Notes: generated by a model not told the origin, from the letters alone. A stretch of DNA of 26,580 nucleotides from Chara braunii (GCA_003427395.1 BFEA01000025.1:3536938-3563517); one strand, 5' to 3'; shown: positions 8,946-17,865, counted from the stretch's first letter. Translations and numbers: made by a program.

Positions 8946-10943
8946 ACCTCGGCGGAGAGGGCGCCAAAGCGTCGGTACGGGGTGAACCGAAAATCGAACT
9001 ACAGTGCCAAGCTGTTTACGTGGTGATCCCCCTCATCGTCGCCTGTGGTGTTCAGTATCATGGCTGAGTCTGTGATCCCGATCGGGCTTCTTTGGCCCTG
9101 GTTGTGAGATTGGGTGTATCCGGCTGGGATGTAAGCCAAGTATATAGGAAGGGGACAACTTCATAGCACAAAGGGAAGTGTATCTTCCCGTATTCTGGCA
9201 GAGAATTCAGGTCTACTTCATGACGTTTTTTATGAACGAGTTGGTGGAGCCGGTAGTTGGTTTGGGTGTCGGTCAGATTCGTCAGCAAGGCGAGAAGAGA
9301 AAGGGGGCCGAGCAGTATACTCAGGGAAGATACTAAGAGCAGCATGCACCAGGCGGCGTATCCATCAAGCGATACGCAAAGTGAGGGAGAGGACACTCGG
9401 GCATCTAGAAAGTAAATTGGACTGGAGGAAAGGAGAAGAAGAACGGGATCAACCAGGCTGTGGAACCAAACTAAGTCTGCCTGCATTATATTGCTGCGAG
9501 GCCCACATAATCAGCTGCGTGCTTTGAGTTGGTCATTTTGTAGTTCGGTTTTGACTTGGGATGCTCAATTGTCTGCGGTTTCAAACCAAGCTCATTATCG
9601 AATTGGTCATTCCCTGTGTAGAGATCATGGTCGTAGAGGAGTTATTCCTTTCGAGATCTGAGTAGCTGAAGATCTGCTGCTACAGTACGGTTTGACTGGC
9701 TTATACAGGATCGGTACCAGTCACTCTGTCAAACTAGGAGATAGGAGCTCGACCTTGGAGGTGAACTGCTATTGGATTATGAGAACAGGCGTTCGAGGTA
9801 TTACAGCTGCATATCTTAGCACTGCGGAGTTTCTGGCTACCAAGAGAATGTTGTTGCTCAGGACTACTAGAATTACGGTTTGTTCGAGGCTGACGTACCC
9901 TTTGGTACGGGGCACTTTTGAAGGGACTGCAGCACCAGCTACTATGGTGATTATGTTACTACTGCTGTGATCCAGCGGGTCGTTGTCACAGCGGATAGTC
10001 TACTACCGCTGAGGCTGGGTCGCTGAACAGTTATCGCGGTTCCCACCCTGTCGCGGTGGTTTCAAGCCTATGCGTCGAGGCTTGGTGGGATGCTGCTGCT
10101 ACAACGCCCGGTGAGAGGGGGGACGTCAATAACGCCAACCGAGTAGAGAGGAAGTGAAGGACTGTTACTAAATCGACTATGGAGCACTACGGCCCCGGGG
10201 GTATAGCCAAAGTTTGGGTTGTGGGAGTGACCTGCTAGGTAAATTTGGACAGATACTGACACAAATGTTGTTGTTGGGGCTTATGTTCTGGATACTGGCT
10301 GTTGCGGTAACCTCGAAAACTGTGTTGTGTATTCGGACAGGCTGTAGTATCCCGATAGTCTTCCTTCTTGGAAGAGGTGAGGGCCGCTGTGCCTCGTGAA
10401 GCAGCGTTACACTTTCGGTAGAAGTGGTATGAGTGGGTTGTGCACTGCTAATTCTGTTTGACTATCACACACAGTTGCTATGCTCGTTGCTGTCAGGCCC
10501 TGTGCTGTGGAGCGTCGGTAGCAATCTAAACAAAGAGAAGGGGGGTATTCTGTTCGGACGAGGCGTCTCTGTGATACGTAGCTGCGGATCGGACAGAGGG
10601 AAGCGCCTGTGAACTGGCGGTTACCATCGGCAGGCTGTGGGGATTTTATTTACTGCTACAACATTTCTGCTCGAACTATTACAGCGACTGCTGCTGCTGC
10701 GACTAAGGGGGACCAATGCTGCTGCTGATGCCTGTTGTTGGTTAATGCGAACTGCTGCATGCAGCTACGAGTTGCTGAAAATTGTTGCTGAGTGCGGGGT
10801 ACGACCTGTTGCCACGCACTAGGCACAGTGGTTCATTATATATTGTTGTTATTGGGGACTGCTGCCAACCACCACTGGGCGCCGCTGCTGCTGCTACCTA
10901 GTAGCATGATGGTAGGGGGAGTTAGCGCTGCGAGTTCGGAGGT
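8944..10943. other. Non-coding region, GCTGCT-rich toward its end
   Basis: No supported gene. A 142-codon minus frame (9058-9486) has one hydrophobic stretch (about residues 45-70, L/S/A-rich) but no family resemblance; a 92-codon plus frame (9692-9970) is likewise unassigned. Adjacent inverted repeats at 9964-9992 (GCTGTGA/TCACAGC) and 9989-10011 (CAGCGG/CCGCTG) overlap by four bases. From 10,660 to 10,900 GCT/CTG triplets are frequent but imperfect and not in one frame. Confidence 0.4.
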
Positions 10944-11099
10944 CATCAGGGGGGTTAAATTCGGCGGCTGACTTCATAAGTCTGACTACGGATCTGGATC
11001 AAGCTGATACTACTTGGCCGCCATCAGGGGGGTTAAATTCGGCGGCTGACTTCAGCAGTCTGACTAAGGATCTGGATCAAGCTGATACTACTTGGCCGC
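10944..11099. repeat. Two-copy 78-bp tandem duplication
   Basis: Unit 1 is 10,944-11,021 and unit 2 is 11,022-11,099, each beginning CATCAGGGGGGTTAAATTCG. I count three mismatches between the units, so the duplication is recent compared with the other repeats here. Two of the changes fall in a small inverted repeat that is kept in both units: GACTT-CAT-AAGTC in unit 1, GACT-TCAGC-AGTC in unit 2. Confidence 0.95.
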
Positions 11100-11600
11100 C
11101 ATTGCGGGGCCCTCAGGCGAACCAAGATAACAAGGCCCCCTCACGCGAGTCTGAGTGCACCCCTCTGAGAGTCTCTAAACCTTCTCTATCTGCCTTTCTT
11201 ACTCCAAGTCTAATCAATTGGTTACGAGGGGAAGGCGGCAGGCAGGATTGCAACCCGTAGGAACGCAACAAGACTCTGTGGGGAGTCCTCCCACCGATTG
11301 CGGGAGCTCTGCCGGAACCTAGGCGAGGTTCTGGAAGCAGGGAACCATCAGGTAACACTTCTTTCTGTCTATATACTCCCACTACACCCATGTTTGCATA
11401 TCCCCCTATAGTTGATTGATGTATGTCTGCCTGTCCCTATAAATCTTGCTTTCTTTCAGGACATAACCAGACAAAGTAAAAAAATGCATGTATAAAGTTA
11501 AGTCTCAACTTTTTTGATTGATTGAAAGCAGATTGTGGGGTTGCATCTGGGGGAAGGGTGGGAGAAAGACAGTATTGCATAAAGTTTAACTGGGTCAACC
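11100..11600. other. Unique-looking spacer before the hairpin array
   Basis: No gene, RNA or element recognised. A degenerate relative of the array loop (GCATAAAGTTTAACTGGG, about 11,577-11,595) lies at its end and may be a decayed first unit. Confidence 0.4.
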
Positions 11601-11605
11601 AAAGG

Positions 11606-12356
11606 CTGGGCCAGTTCCATAAGTTTGGGACGGCCCAGTGTTATGTTTTATTTTGTATTGCCTGGAGAACCAGAGAAATCCATAAGTTTAGGTGGTCTTG
11701 TTGCTCTGACTTGTGAGGGTTGAATGTGATTGCTTCTTCAGGCGCCAGTCAAATTCATAAGTTTGGGTAGTCTTGCGGCCTTGTTTATTTGGGGGTTTTG
11801 ACAATTTCTTTGGTTTCTGAATGAGGAGGTGAGCATGTCCCATAAGTTTGGGTAACTCTACCTCTTCCTGCGTTGGTCTAAGAGAAATAAACCAGGCTGA
11901 GGACCAAGACATGTTCCATAAGTTTGGGTGGTCTTGGTCCAACGCCTCGCACATGCTGGAACCGGAAGGCTATAACTTTGATATACTTTACTATTATACT
12001 ATCTATGAACAGGCTAGTCAGACAGGGTCCCATAAGTTTGGGTGGTCTGACTATAGCTTATCACCAACTGAAGAGAGTACTTAACTAAGAATAAACTTGT
12101 GGTACGAAGGGGCAGGCTGAGTCTTGAGCTGAAGATGATCGGCTCAGCTATATGCTACCTCAAAAGACTAAGTACAAACAATTATATAAACCTTGGATAC
12201 TTAAACAGTTTAGAGCGACTAAGATGACCTAGTCATATGCCCAAAGAAGAGAAAAGTTGTTGTGCCCTGTGTTTGTGTATACTTCCTGGCTGGACTAGAC
12301 ATGTTCCATAAGTTTGGGTGGTCTAGCCTTATGCCCTAGGTAAGCTGGGTATAAGG
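11606..12356 (+). repeat. Array of constant-loop, variable-stem hairpins
   Basis: Seven units share a core close to CCATAAGTTTGGGTG(GTC). Flanking arms: 11606-11638 CTGGGCC/GGCCCAG; 11671-11708 CAGAG/CTCTG (weak); about 11742-11782 AGGCGC/GCGGCCT (bulged, weak); 11826-11864 GAGGT.GAG/CTC.ACCTC; 11901-11940 GGACCAAGAC/GTCTTGGTCC (10 bp); 12015-12053 TAGTCAGAC/GTCTGACTA (9 bp); 12292-12328 GG.CTAGAC/GTCTAG.CC (one bulged A). The strong units have loops of 19-21 nt; those of units 5 and 7 are identical. Two further hairpins with loops of similar length but unrelated sequence lie at 12116-12148 (GCTGAG/CTCAGC) and 12327-12356 (CCTTAT/ATAAGG). No open frame is conserved across units. The fold, rather than the stem sequence, is what is kept. 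Confidence 0.85.
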
Positions 12357-12610
12357 GATAAATCATTGAAAGACTACGAGCTATCGGTTGCTAAGGTAAC
12401 TTGGGGATGGTGAGAGAGTGCATGTATGTGGTTTGGCCTGCATGTGACTGAGTGATGCCACTCCTTAGTCTGAACTTGGATTTGATAGGTAGTTGCTGTA
12501 GTTGCTCGCCACGTGATAGAGCCATAGGAGTTAGAGTCATTTCCTGCATTTTCTGGGTTCGATTTTTTATTTAGATCCATTTCTGCAGTTCTGGGATCCT
12601 TTATTTATAC
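12357..12610. other. Spacer between two arrays
   Basis: About 250 bp, no recognisable gene or repeat; a short minus frame (12374-12580) is unassigned. Confidence 0.4.
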
Positions 12611-13175
12611 TTGGTCTTGTATAAATCTTGGTGAGCCGCTTTCTCTACGGGAAGCGCTGCCGAAATTTCTACAAAATCAAGGAGTTGGTCGAAACTTTAG
12701 CTTCTTCAGGATCCAGTCTTGACGACTTTTTGACTTAGTAAGAATTTTTGAAGTCTCCTTTTCTAAAGGAAGTGCTGCCCAAATTTATACTAATTCAGGG
12801 AGTTAGCCAAACTTGGGCCATGAAGGGTCAAAGCCACTTCAGATTCCGAACTTAGCTTTGTATAAATCTTGGACTAGAACTTTCTCTACGGGAAGCGCTG
12901 CCGAAATTTCGGCAAATCTAAGGAGTTGGTTGATTTTTTGCCTTGACAGGACTTAAACTTTATGTCTAAGTTCAAACTCTGATTTGGTATGAATTTGGGA
13001 AGCCTTCCTGCCGAAGGGAAGTGCTGCTCAAATTTTACTAAGTCGGGGATTTAGACAAATTTTTGACTTTCTGGAATCCAAACGTTTAACTTCTGGGCTA
13101 GTATATTTTCTGCGATGTGACTTTTCCTACGGGAAGCGCTGCCGAAATTTTCCTAGATTAGAGGAGTTAGCTTGT
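12610..13175 (+). repeat. Five ~120-bp tandem units (minisatellite)
   Basis: The core GGGAAGYGCTGCCGAAATTT recurs at 12,649, 12,768, 12,890, 13,016 and 13,131, a spacing of 115-126 bp. Units 1, 3 and 5 read CTACGGGAAGCGCTGCCGAAATTT, while units 2 and 4 read AGGAAGTGCTGCYC-AAATTT, an alternation pointing to duplication of a two-unit block. Most units also carry a TATAAATCTTGG-like stretch and an AGGAGTTGG-like stretch. Small stems precede the tail: 12637-12656 (CGCTTTC/GGAAGCG with wobble), 12757-12769 (CCTTT/AAAGG), 13003-13017 (CCTTC/GAAGG). Same tail as at 1.3-1.55 and 17.73-17.86 kb. Confidence 0.85.
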
Positions 13176-13820
13176 ATTTCGACAGGTGGCGACGTAAGTA
13201 GGAGAGACTATGTCATACGCTACCTTTGCTTGAGCGTTGGCTAGAGATAAAGCTTAGACCTAGTTAAGTGTGATGACTTGGGTAAGATCGTGATATGGAG
13301 ATTATCCTCCATGGGCTCATAGACTTAGCTTGAGATTGGTCTGTCTTGTATTACAGGTCTCCTTGATCGATTGATTCAGGACTTGGGGCTAGATTCAACT
13401 TTGATCTTGCAAGGATCACCTTCTGTTATCACTGATAACAGATCGGTTGCCGATTCATCGGTTTACGACTCAACCTCAACCCTCTCTCCTTACTCAACCT
13501 AAAGAGGCTTCAGCCCCGGTGATCTTTTCTCTTTTGTTAAGGTTTCACCCGGACTTTTATTGAATGGCCATTTAACAAAGGTACAGAGTATTTGCTTAAG
13601 GTTGGTTGGCTGGAGGTTGGGGCTTGCATGGCTGAGGCAAAGGGTATGAGCATGAAGATTGGTTGGAGTTGACTCCGTGTAATGTATGGACTTCTGCTTG
13701 ACTCTTTGATGTGGTTGCAGGTATGTTCTGTGACTTGGATCATTGGATTGGACTGCCCTGCGATCTTATATATGTGCATAAGGAGACCCACTGTGATTGT
13801 GAGATATGATCGTCACATAT
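13176..13820. other. Spacer with clustered small palindromes
   Basis: Three inverted repeats in about 50 bp: 13403-13417 (GATCTTGCAAGGATC, near-palindrome), 13423-13441 (CTGTTATCA-C-TGATAACAG, 9-bp arms around one base) and 13442-13454 (ATCGG-TTG-CCGAT). No gene recognised; the short frames at 13537-13876 are unassigned. Confidence 0.5.
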
Positions 13821-13827
13821 TTATTCC

Positions 13828-13874
13828 CATATGTGTATATATGTGTGTATATGTGTATGTATGTGTACCTATGT
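13828..13874. repeat. ATATGTGT microsatellite
   Basis: Imperfect TATG/TGTA repeats around ATATGTGTATATATGTGTG. No further content. Confidence 0.85.
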
Positions 13875-14719
13875 AGGGTACTTGCGTGGCCAGAAGAGTC
13901 CGCGTGCTAAGGACCTAACCCAGGGTTGGAATGAATAGAAGGGAGGGAATGACCCCTCTATTTATATATACGCTTCTGAAGAAATTGTGGTCGGACGTTA
14001 GCCCAGAGCCTAGAATACGATGGTCCTCGCCCAGGATGACCCAGGTCCTAGGACTAACTCTTAAAAGGCTCACTTCCGATACAAGCCGAAGGTACTTTCC
14101 TTGTTGGGACTTATTTTGGTGGAACGATAAAGTTTCGGGCGGAAGGGTCAGCGTGTCGTTGGTGATGCACCAGACAACTCACCACCGCTCCAAATCCCTT
14201 CCTGCCCTAGGGACTGTCTTACCCCGCACCCGTTGGGACACCTCAGGGTGCAGAAGGCGATAAAGCCCTCACGCCGGTTTTGCGCCCGCTAAAGGGTTAC
14301 CCCCCCGTAGCGCGCACTTCAGTCGACGCCTGAGCATCAGAAGCAACCGCATGGCTCTGAATAGGCCATTTGGGTATGGGCACCACATAATGCGCCGTCA
14401 TCGCAGTTACTCACGTAGAGCTGCATAGTGAATTGGTATGCGTAGATCCTATGTTCGAGCGATCTTATACTAAACCTCGCGTACGGCAGTTACTGACTTC
14501 CACTGCGCAAAGTTATGGGTTGGATACAAAGGGACTAGGAGTGTGTCGCGTTGTACGTCCTTCGTGTCGTTCAGTACTCGTGTGCGTGTGTGCGCGTGCT
14601 TTACTCTTGTGTACCTTGTAGTGGTGTGTGCGTGGCGCGTGGGATACGTCCTAGACGACCGGCGACGAGCCGCGCTTGGGACCTCAGCCCCCCAAGTCGT
14701 CGGTTCACGTGCGGGTCCG
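13875..14719. other. GC-rich unique-looking DNA
   Basis: No supported gene. A 110-codon plus frame (13,931-14,263) lacks any domain that I recognise. A GTGTGCGTGTGTGCGCGTG stretch near 14,580 is short simple sequence. This precedes partial copy B of the composite repeat and may contain more diverged parts of it. Confidence 0.35.
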
Positions 14720-14965
14720 ATAGAGGCGTAGTACCACGCGTACCCCTTATGCTACAGTGAACGAGAAATGCCCTCGGCTGGTCCACCTCTGCGATTGCAG
14801 CTGATCAACTTTCGTATTGTGGACTGGTAGCTTGGCGGGGATACGCCCACCGAAGGGAGGTGACAACTCCCGTAAGGTGGAGGTAGTCGTGCCTCGCGTA
14901 GGCCCTGTCCTGTCGTAGGGGTTCGCGAGAGGTATGGTTGGCGCACCCGGCTGGAGCGGCTTACG
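14720..14965 (+). repeat. 3' block of composite repeat, partial copy B
   Basis: Matches 3,490-3,710 and 20,110-20,320: landmarks in order are TGCTACAGTGAACGAG, ATGCCCTCGGC, CCACCTCTGCGATTGCA, CTTTCGTATTGTGGACTGG, GGCGGGGATACGCC, GTGACAACTCCC, CCTGTCGTAGGGG and GCGCACCCGGCTGGAG. The TATA-like and hairpin blocks of copies A and C were not recognised upstream, so this copy is partial or too diverged to align by eye. Confidence 0.7.
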
Positions 14966-15700
14966 GAAGCTCTGTGCATATACCACAACGGGGATGTGTA
15001 CCCTGACTCCTGTGTGACGCGGCTGGGAGGGTCCCGCGCTACCTCTGAGTGGTGCCGGACCGATGCGCTCGACAGCGGTCCAAGCCTTTTACTATCTTAG
15101 ACTTCCTCTCATATCACATTGTCGGGGCATAAACCCTGACAAAGGTATCTGCCCGGTGTTCAAGTTTTTAAATGTCGGACGATGTCCGACTTGGTAAAAG
15201 GTTATCCGGGCTTCACGACTTGATGAGATGGGTTATCTGCCGAAAGTTTATCTAGACTCGACCTATGACCAAGAGACTAAAACTTATTGAACCTCAGATC
15301 TAACGTCTGCTGCGCTTCGGAAGTGGCTGTAGAAACCGGCGGCGCGACCGATCCCTCCTCATGATTAGTAAGGCCGCATGGACGTACGGTCGTAATATAT
15401 ATATATATATAATGATTTTATACCTATTCTACCGAAAATAAGGACGCGCGGCATAGCAGTCGTGCGATTCAGAGCCTATAAGGGCTAATTAAGACCTCCT
15501 CGTGTAAAAGCGCTGCCCCCCCTTGAAGCCACGTCCGACCTATGTGTTTCGGTGAAGCCGGGCATGAGCCGACGGTACGCTGGCCAAGGCAGGGCACCTA
15601 GCCAAAGGGCTCGGTGCCCCACCAAATGAGAAAGGGCGTAGGGGTTTGGCTTGCCAACAGGTCCAGGCCTCAGGGTCTGCTAGGCTACATGGTAGTAGCG
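14966..15700. other. GC-rich spacer with short AT tract
   Basis: Contains the second copy of the CCCTGACAAAGGTAT motif (about 15,120-15,160, cf. 6,198-6,240) and a short (AT)n run at 15,393-15,411. No gene recognised; the minus frame at 15,540-15,779 has no counterpart that I know. Confidence 0.35.
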
Positions 15701-15739
15701 TAGCGACTGGGCAAGCTCTTCTTATAAAAGAGTTGCTCC

Positions 15740-15929
15740 TATCACTATCGTGATAAGAGTTAGCCCAATAGGATATCATATTAGAGTCTCACCCAATAGG
15801 TATCGGGATAGAACCCGATGTGACACTATCTGGGCTAGCTCCTTTCGGAGCAGCCCGTTGGCAGTGGCCGTAGGCGCGGTCAATTTTGACTGTGAGATCT
15901 TCAGATCTCGCGGCCAAAATTGGTCGCGC
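15740..15929. repeat. Tandem hairpins ending in a 26-bp stem
   Basis: Successive inverted repeats: 15740-15755 (TATCAC/GTGATA), 15802-15819 (ATCGGG/CCCGAT), 15838-15851 (GCTCC-TTTC-GGAGC, inside outer GGGC/GCCC) and 15874-15929. The last has 26-nt arms (15,874-15,899 and 15,904-15,929) around a TTCA loop; in RNA all positions pair as Watson-Crick or G-U except one A-C. Its 3' arm runs into the U6-like sequence. Confidence 0.75.
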
Positions 15930-15998
15930 GAAGATCAGCATGGCCCTGCGCAAGGATGACGTGCATAAATCGAGAAATGGACCGATTTTTTTTCGATC
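15912..15998 (+). ncRNA. U6 snRNA-like sequence 1 (divergent or pseudogene)
   Basis: AAAATTGG, then GAAGATCAGCATGGCCCTG, CGCAAGGATGACGTGCA and a T8 stretch (15,986-15,993, terminator-like) follow the order of U6 snRNA. The AGC triad (in ATCAGCATGG) and the internal stem-loop GGCCCTGCGCAAGGATGAC are kept almost exactly. The 5' part is abnormal: the ACAGAGA box that pairs with the 5' splice site is replaced by GTCGCGCGAAG, apparently with loss of about four bases, and the usual 5' stem-loop is replaced by the 3' arm of the 26-bp hairpin. Missing the ACAGAGA box argues for a pseudogene; the exact catalytic core and T run argue for recent origin. Immediately after it is a hairpin TCGATCCC-TTGA-GGGATCGA (15,993-16,012). 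Confidence 0.75.
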
Positions 15999-16061
15999 CC
16001 TTGAGGGATCGAACTTGGGTCTGTCATTCAGAATTTTGTGGGCTTACTACGAACGGGATGA

Positions 16062-16081
16062 ACGTTGGCATAAGCCAACGT
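16062..16081. repeat. Hairpin directly before poly(A)
   Basis: ACGTTGGC/GCCAACGT, perfect 8-bp arms with a 4-nt loop, followed six bases later by the 48-A run. A hairpin just before a poly(A) tail suggests the 3' end of a retroposed RNA (inference). Confidence 0.7.
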
Positions 16082-16086
16082 AGAAG

Positions 16087-16134
<48 letters not shown>
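16087..16134. repeat. Poly(A) tract of 48 A
   Basis: Uninterrupted A run. If the preceding U6-like sequence and hairpin are one retroposed unit, this is its tail. A clear target-site duplication was not found; AACGGGAT occurs both 35 bp before and just after the run, which is short. Confidence 0.9.
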
Positions 16135-16135
<1 letters not shown>

Positions 16136-16182
16136 AACGGGATCGACTGGAAGTCAAGCGTCATGTGGCGCAACCTCAATTG

Positions 16183-16209
16183 ATGGGGACGTACGGTCAC
16201 GGTCCCCAT
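16183..16209. repeat. Inverted repeat ATGGGGAC/GTCCCCAT
   Basis: Perfect 8-bp arms around an 11-nt loop, within a segment that also has AATTC-TCGT-GAATT a few bases later. Confidence 0.7.
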
Positions 16210-16239
16210 GAGCAGTTGCAATTCTCGTGAATTCGGACG

Positions 16240-17050
16240 ACCGTTTTTTAAAGGGAAGTTTTCTTTTTGTTTTTTTCTTTTTTTTAAGATTTTTTTTTTA
16301 AGTTTTTTTTTTATATTTGTTATAATTTTTTTTCTTTTATATATTTTTTAGATCTATGATTTTCTTTTAGATTTTGTTTTTTTTTTGTTTGTGACTTTAC
16401 TATGGTGCCCGTTCGTTTGGACGGACGGGATGGTACTTATAGCGATAGGCTGAGCATAAATCGAATAAATCTACTGTTAGAACGTGGAAATGTACACCCC
16501 CCCACATCTCCCCCGCGTGATTTTTTTTGCTTTCTTTCTTTCTTTAGTTCTTTTGTTTTTGTCATGGTATTACTCATCTGCACCCGTTCGTCTAGGTAAA
16601 CGGGTTGCAGAAAGATGCAGGTACCTAGTATTGTAGGCGTCTAGGTACAGGCGCGCGAAAGGGGTACATGGCCTATCGATCTTTTAGCGTTTTAGGGCTT
16701 GGAGTTGGCCCGTGGTAGCCTAACGTTCATAGCAGCGTTGCTTTCTGATCCTTCGATGTCGGTTTTTCCTATCATTATGAAGCAAGATTTGTTTGGGGTG
16801 CGCCTGTACCTGACACTTTTGTTGTGCCTAGTACAGACGCACGACCAAGGGGTAGGGGAATGAAAACCCTGTTGAGCTTGACTCTAGTTTGGCTCTGTGA
16901 AATGGCCTGCCCGTTCGCTGATAAGCAACGGGCTGGTCCTCATAGGGAAAACGAGGAGATTTTATTTTTTGTTTTTTTACTTTTTATTTTTCCTCATCTC
17001 GTTTTCCCCTGTTGAAGGAAAACGAGGCTGTTGAAGAGCAGCAGAGTGAG
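16240..17050. other. T-rich spacer followed by large hairpins
   Basis: 16,255-16,390 is mostly T. After it come inverted repeats 16408-16429 (CCCGTTCG/CGGACGGG, one wobble), 16578-16610 (CTGCACCCGTT/AACGGGTTGCAG, one bulge), 16621-16648 (GTACCTAG/CTAGGTAC), 16909-16933 (GCCCGTT/AACGGGC) and 16945-17008 (GGGAAAACGAG/CTCGTTTTCCC, 11 bp around a 42-nt T-rich loop). No gene recognised. Confidence 0.6.
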
Positions 17051-17097
17051 AGTGTGTGTGTGTGTACCTGACCGCTGTCGGGACCAGATTCTCAAGT

Positions 17098-17347
17098 GGT
17101 TTGTTGCACTTTGTGCAGCAAACCAACTAGTGACCCGACTTTGAGTCTGGCCAAGCTTAGGGGGATGATGCATTGCCGAGGCCTAACCTCAGCAATAGCA
17201 AATCAGCAAGGGAAGGCTTGAAACAACCACCCCTTTTTGCGTGTATTCCAAAAAGGAAGCCAGGTTGATTTCCTATTGGATGGACCTGGTCTTTTGAGCT
17301 ATGTGGGGCAGATAGAGACCCTTGATCTCATTTGGAAATCAAGGGTC
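17098..17347. repeat. Run of strong hairpins upstream of the TATA-like site
   Basis: Five inverted repeats in 250 bp: 17098-17124 (GGTTTGTTGCA/TGCAGCAAACC, 11 bp, one wobble, 5-nt loop), 17172-17196 (ATTGCCGAGG/CCTCAGCAAT, one mismatch, 5-nt loop), 17232-17256 (CCTTTTTG/CAAAAAGG), 17260-17289 (CCAGGT/ACCTGG) and 17317-17347 (GACCCTTGAT/ATCAAGGGTC, 10 bp perfect). They are adjacent rather than nested. The matching position in copy A is the hairpin run at 0.42-0.84 kb. Confidence 0.8.
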
Positions 17348-17404
17348 CAGTCTGAGCTCAAATTTTTGGCTGAGGGATCAGGCTGCTACCACCACCTCAC
17401 TCAA

Positions 17405-17413
17405 CTATATAAA
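17405..17413 (+). promoter_or_regulatory. TATA-like box of composite repeat copy C
   Basis: CTATATAAA, followed by CAGCTGCC about 20 bp on, as in copy A (958-965). It could set a Pol II start near 17,430; no transcript evidence is available from sequence alone. Confidence 0.4.
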
Positions 17414-17724
17414 CAGCCCACTATCCCCAGCTGCCCCAAACTTGTGAGGCAGTGATGCTGTTCATTGCTGGAAAGCAAATGCTGCATCTGCTGAGGGGAG
17501 AGGTTGTAGGGGTCTTGAGTTGAGGGAGAAGGCTAAGGGAGAGTGGTGGTCTGCAAGTAAGGGGGAGATGCTGTTGGGAAAGTGGTGAAGGTCTGCAGGA
17601 AGTTGAGGGTGGAGGAGAGGCAGCCATAACCAAAGACCGAGAGCTTATTGCTTCACCCTTGTGCTTGTGCTGCTTGCTTGGGTGTGCGCTGCGGCTGCGA
17701 AATTGCGACAAGCACGGCAGCAGC

Positions 17725-17865
17725 GACAATTTTGGTGGGGAAGTGCTGTCAATTTTTTTGCACGGCTGCAGTAACACTTTCGGTGGGGAAGTGCTACCAA
17801 TATTTGGGTGGCGGTAGCAACACATTCGGTGGGAAGTACTGCTGTTTTTTTCTACACGGCGATAA
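17725..17865 (+). repeat. GCTGCC-tailed units in copy C
   Basis: Three short units (about 50-55 bp) with a core GGTGGGGAAGTGCTRYCAAT/ATTT: cores near 17,735, 17,782 and 17,828. The middle one forms CACTTT/GAAGTG (17,775-17,793). These are shorter versions of the 105-bp units in copy A and the 120-bp units at 12.6-13.15 kb. Confidence 0.65.

Noticed and set aside
8794-9067. Frames with CVCVCV and RERERE tracts
   Set aside because: They are translations of the (TG)n(AG)n microsatellite.
9058-9486. 142-codon minus-strand frame as a small membrane protein
   Set aside because: A single hydrophobic stretch is not enough; no homology recognised and no conserved copy in the window.
11606-12356. CRISPR array
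   Set aside because: Eukaryotic context, unequal spacing (65-280 bp), and the conserved part is a loop whose flanks are complementary; there is no repeat-spacer alternation and no cas gene.
15999-16080. tRNA gene on the minus strand, from the B-box-like GTTCGATCC at 16,014-16,006
   Set aside because: No A box at suitable spacing and no cloverleaf; the sequence is one arm of the TCGATCCC/GGGATCGA hairpin.
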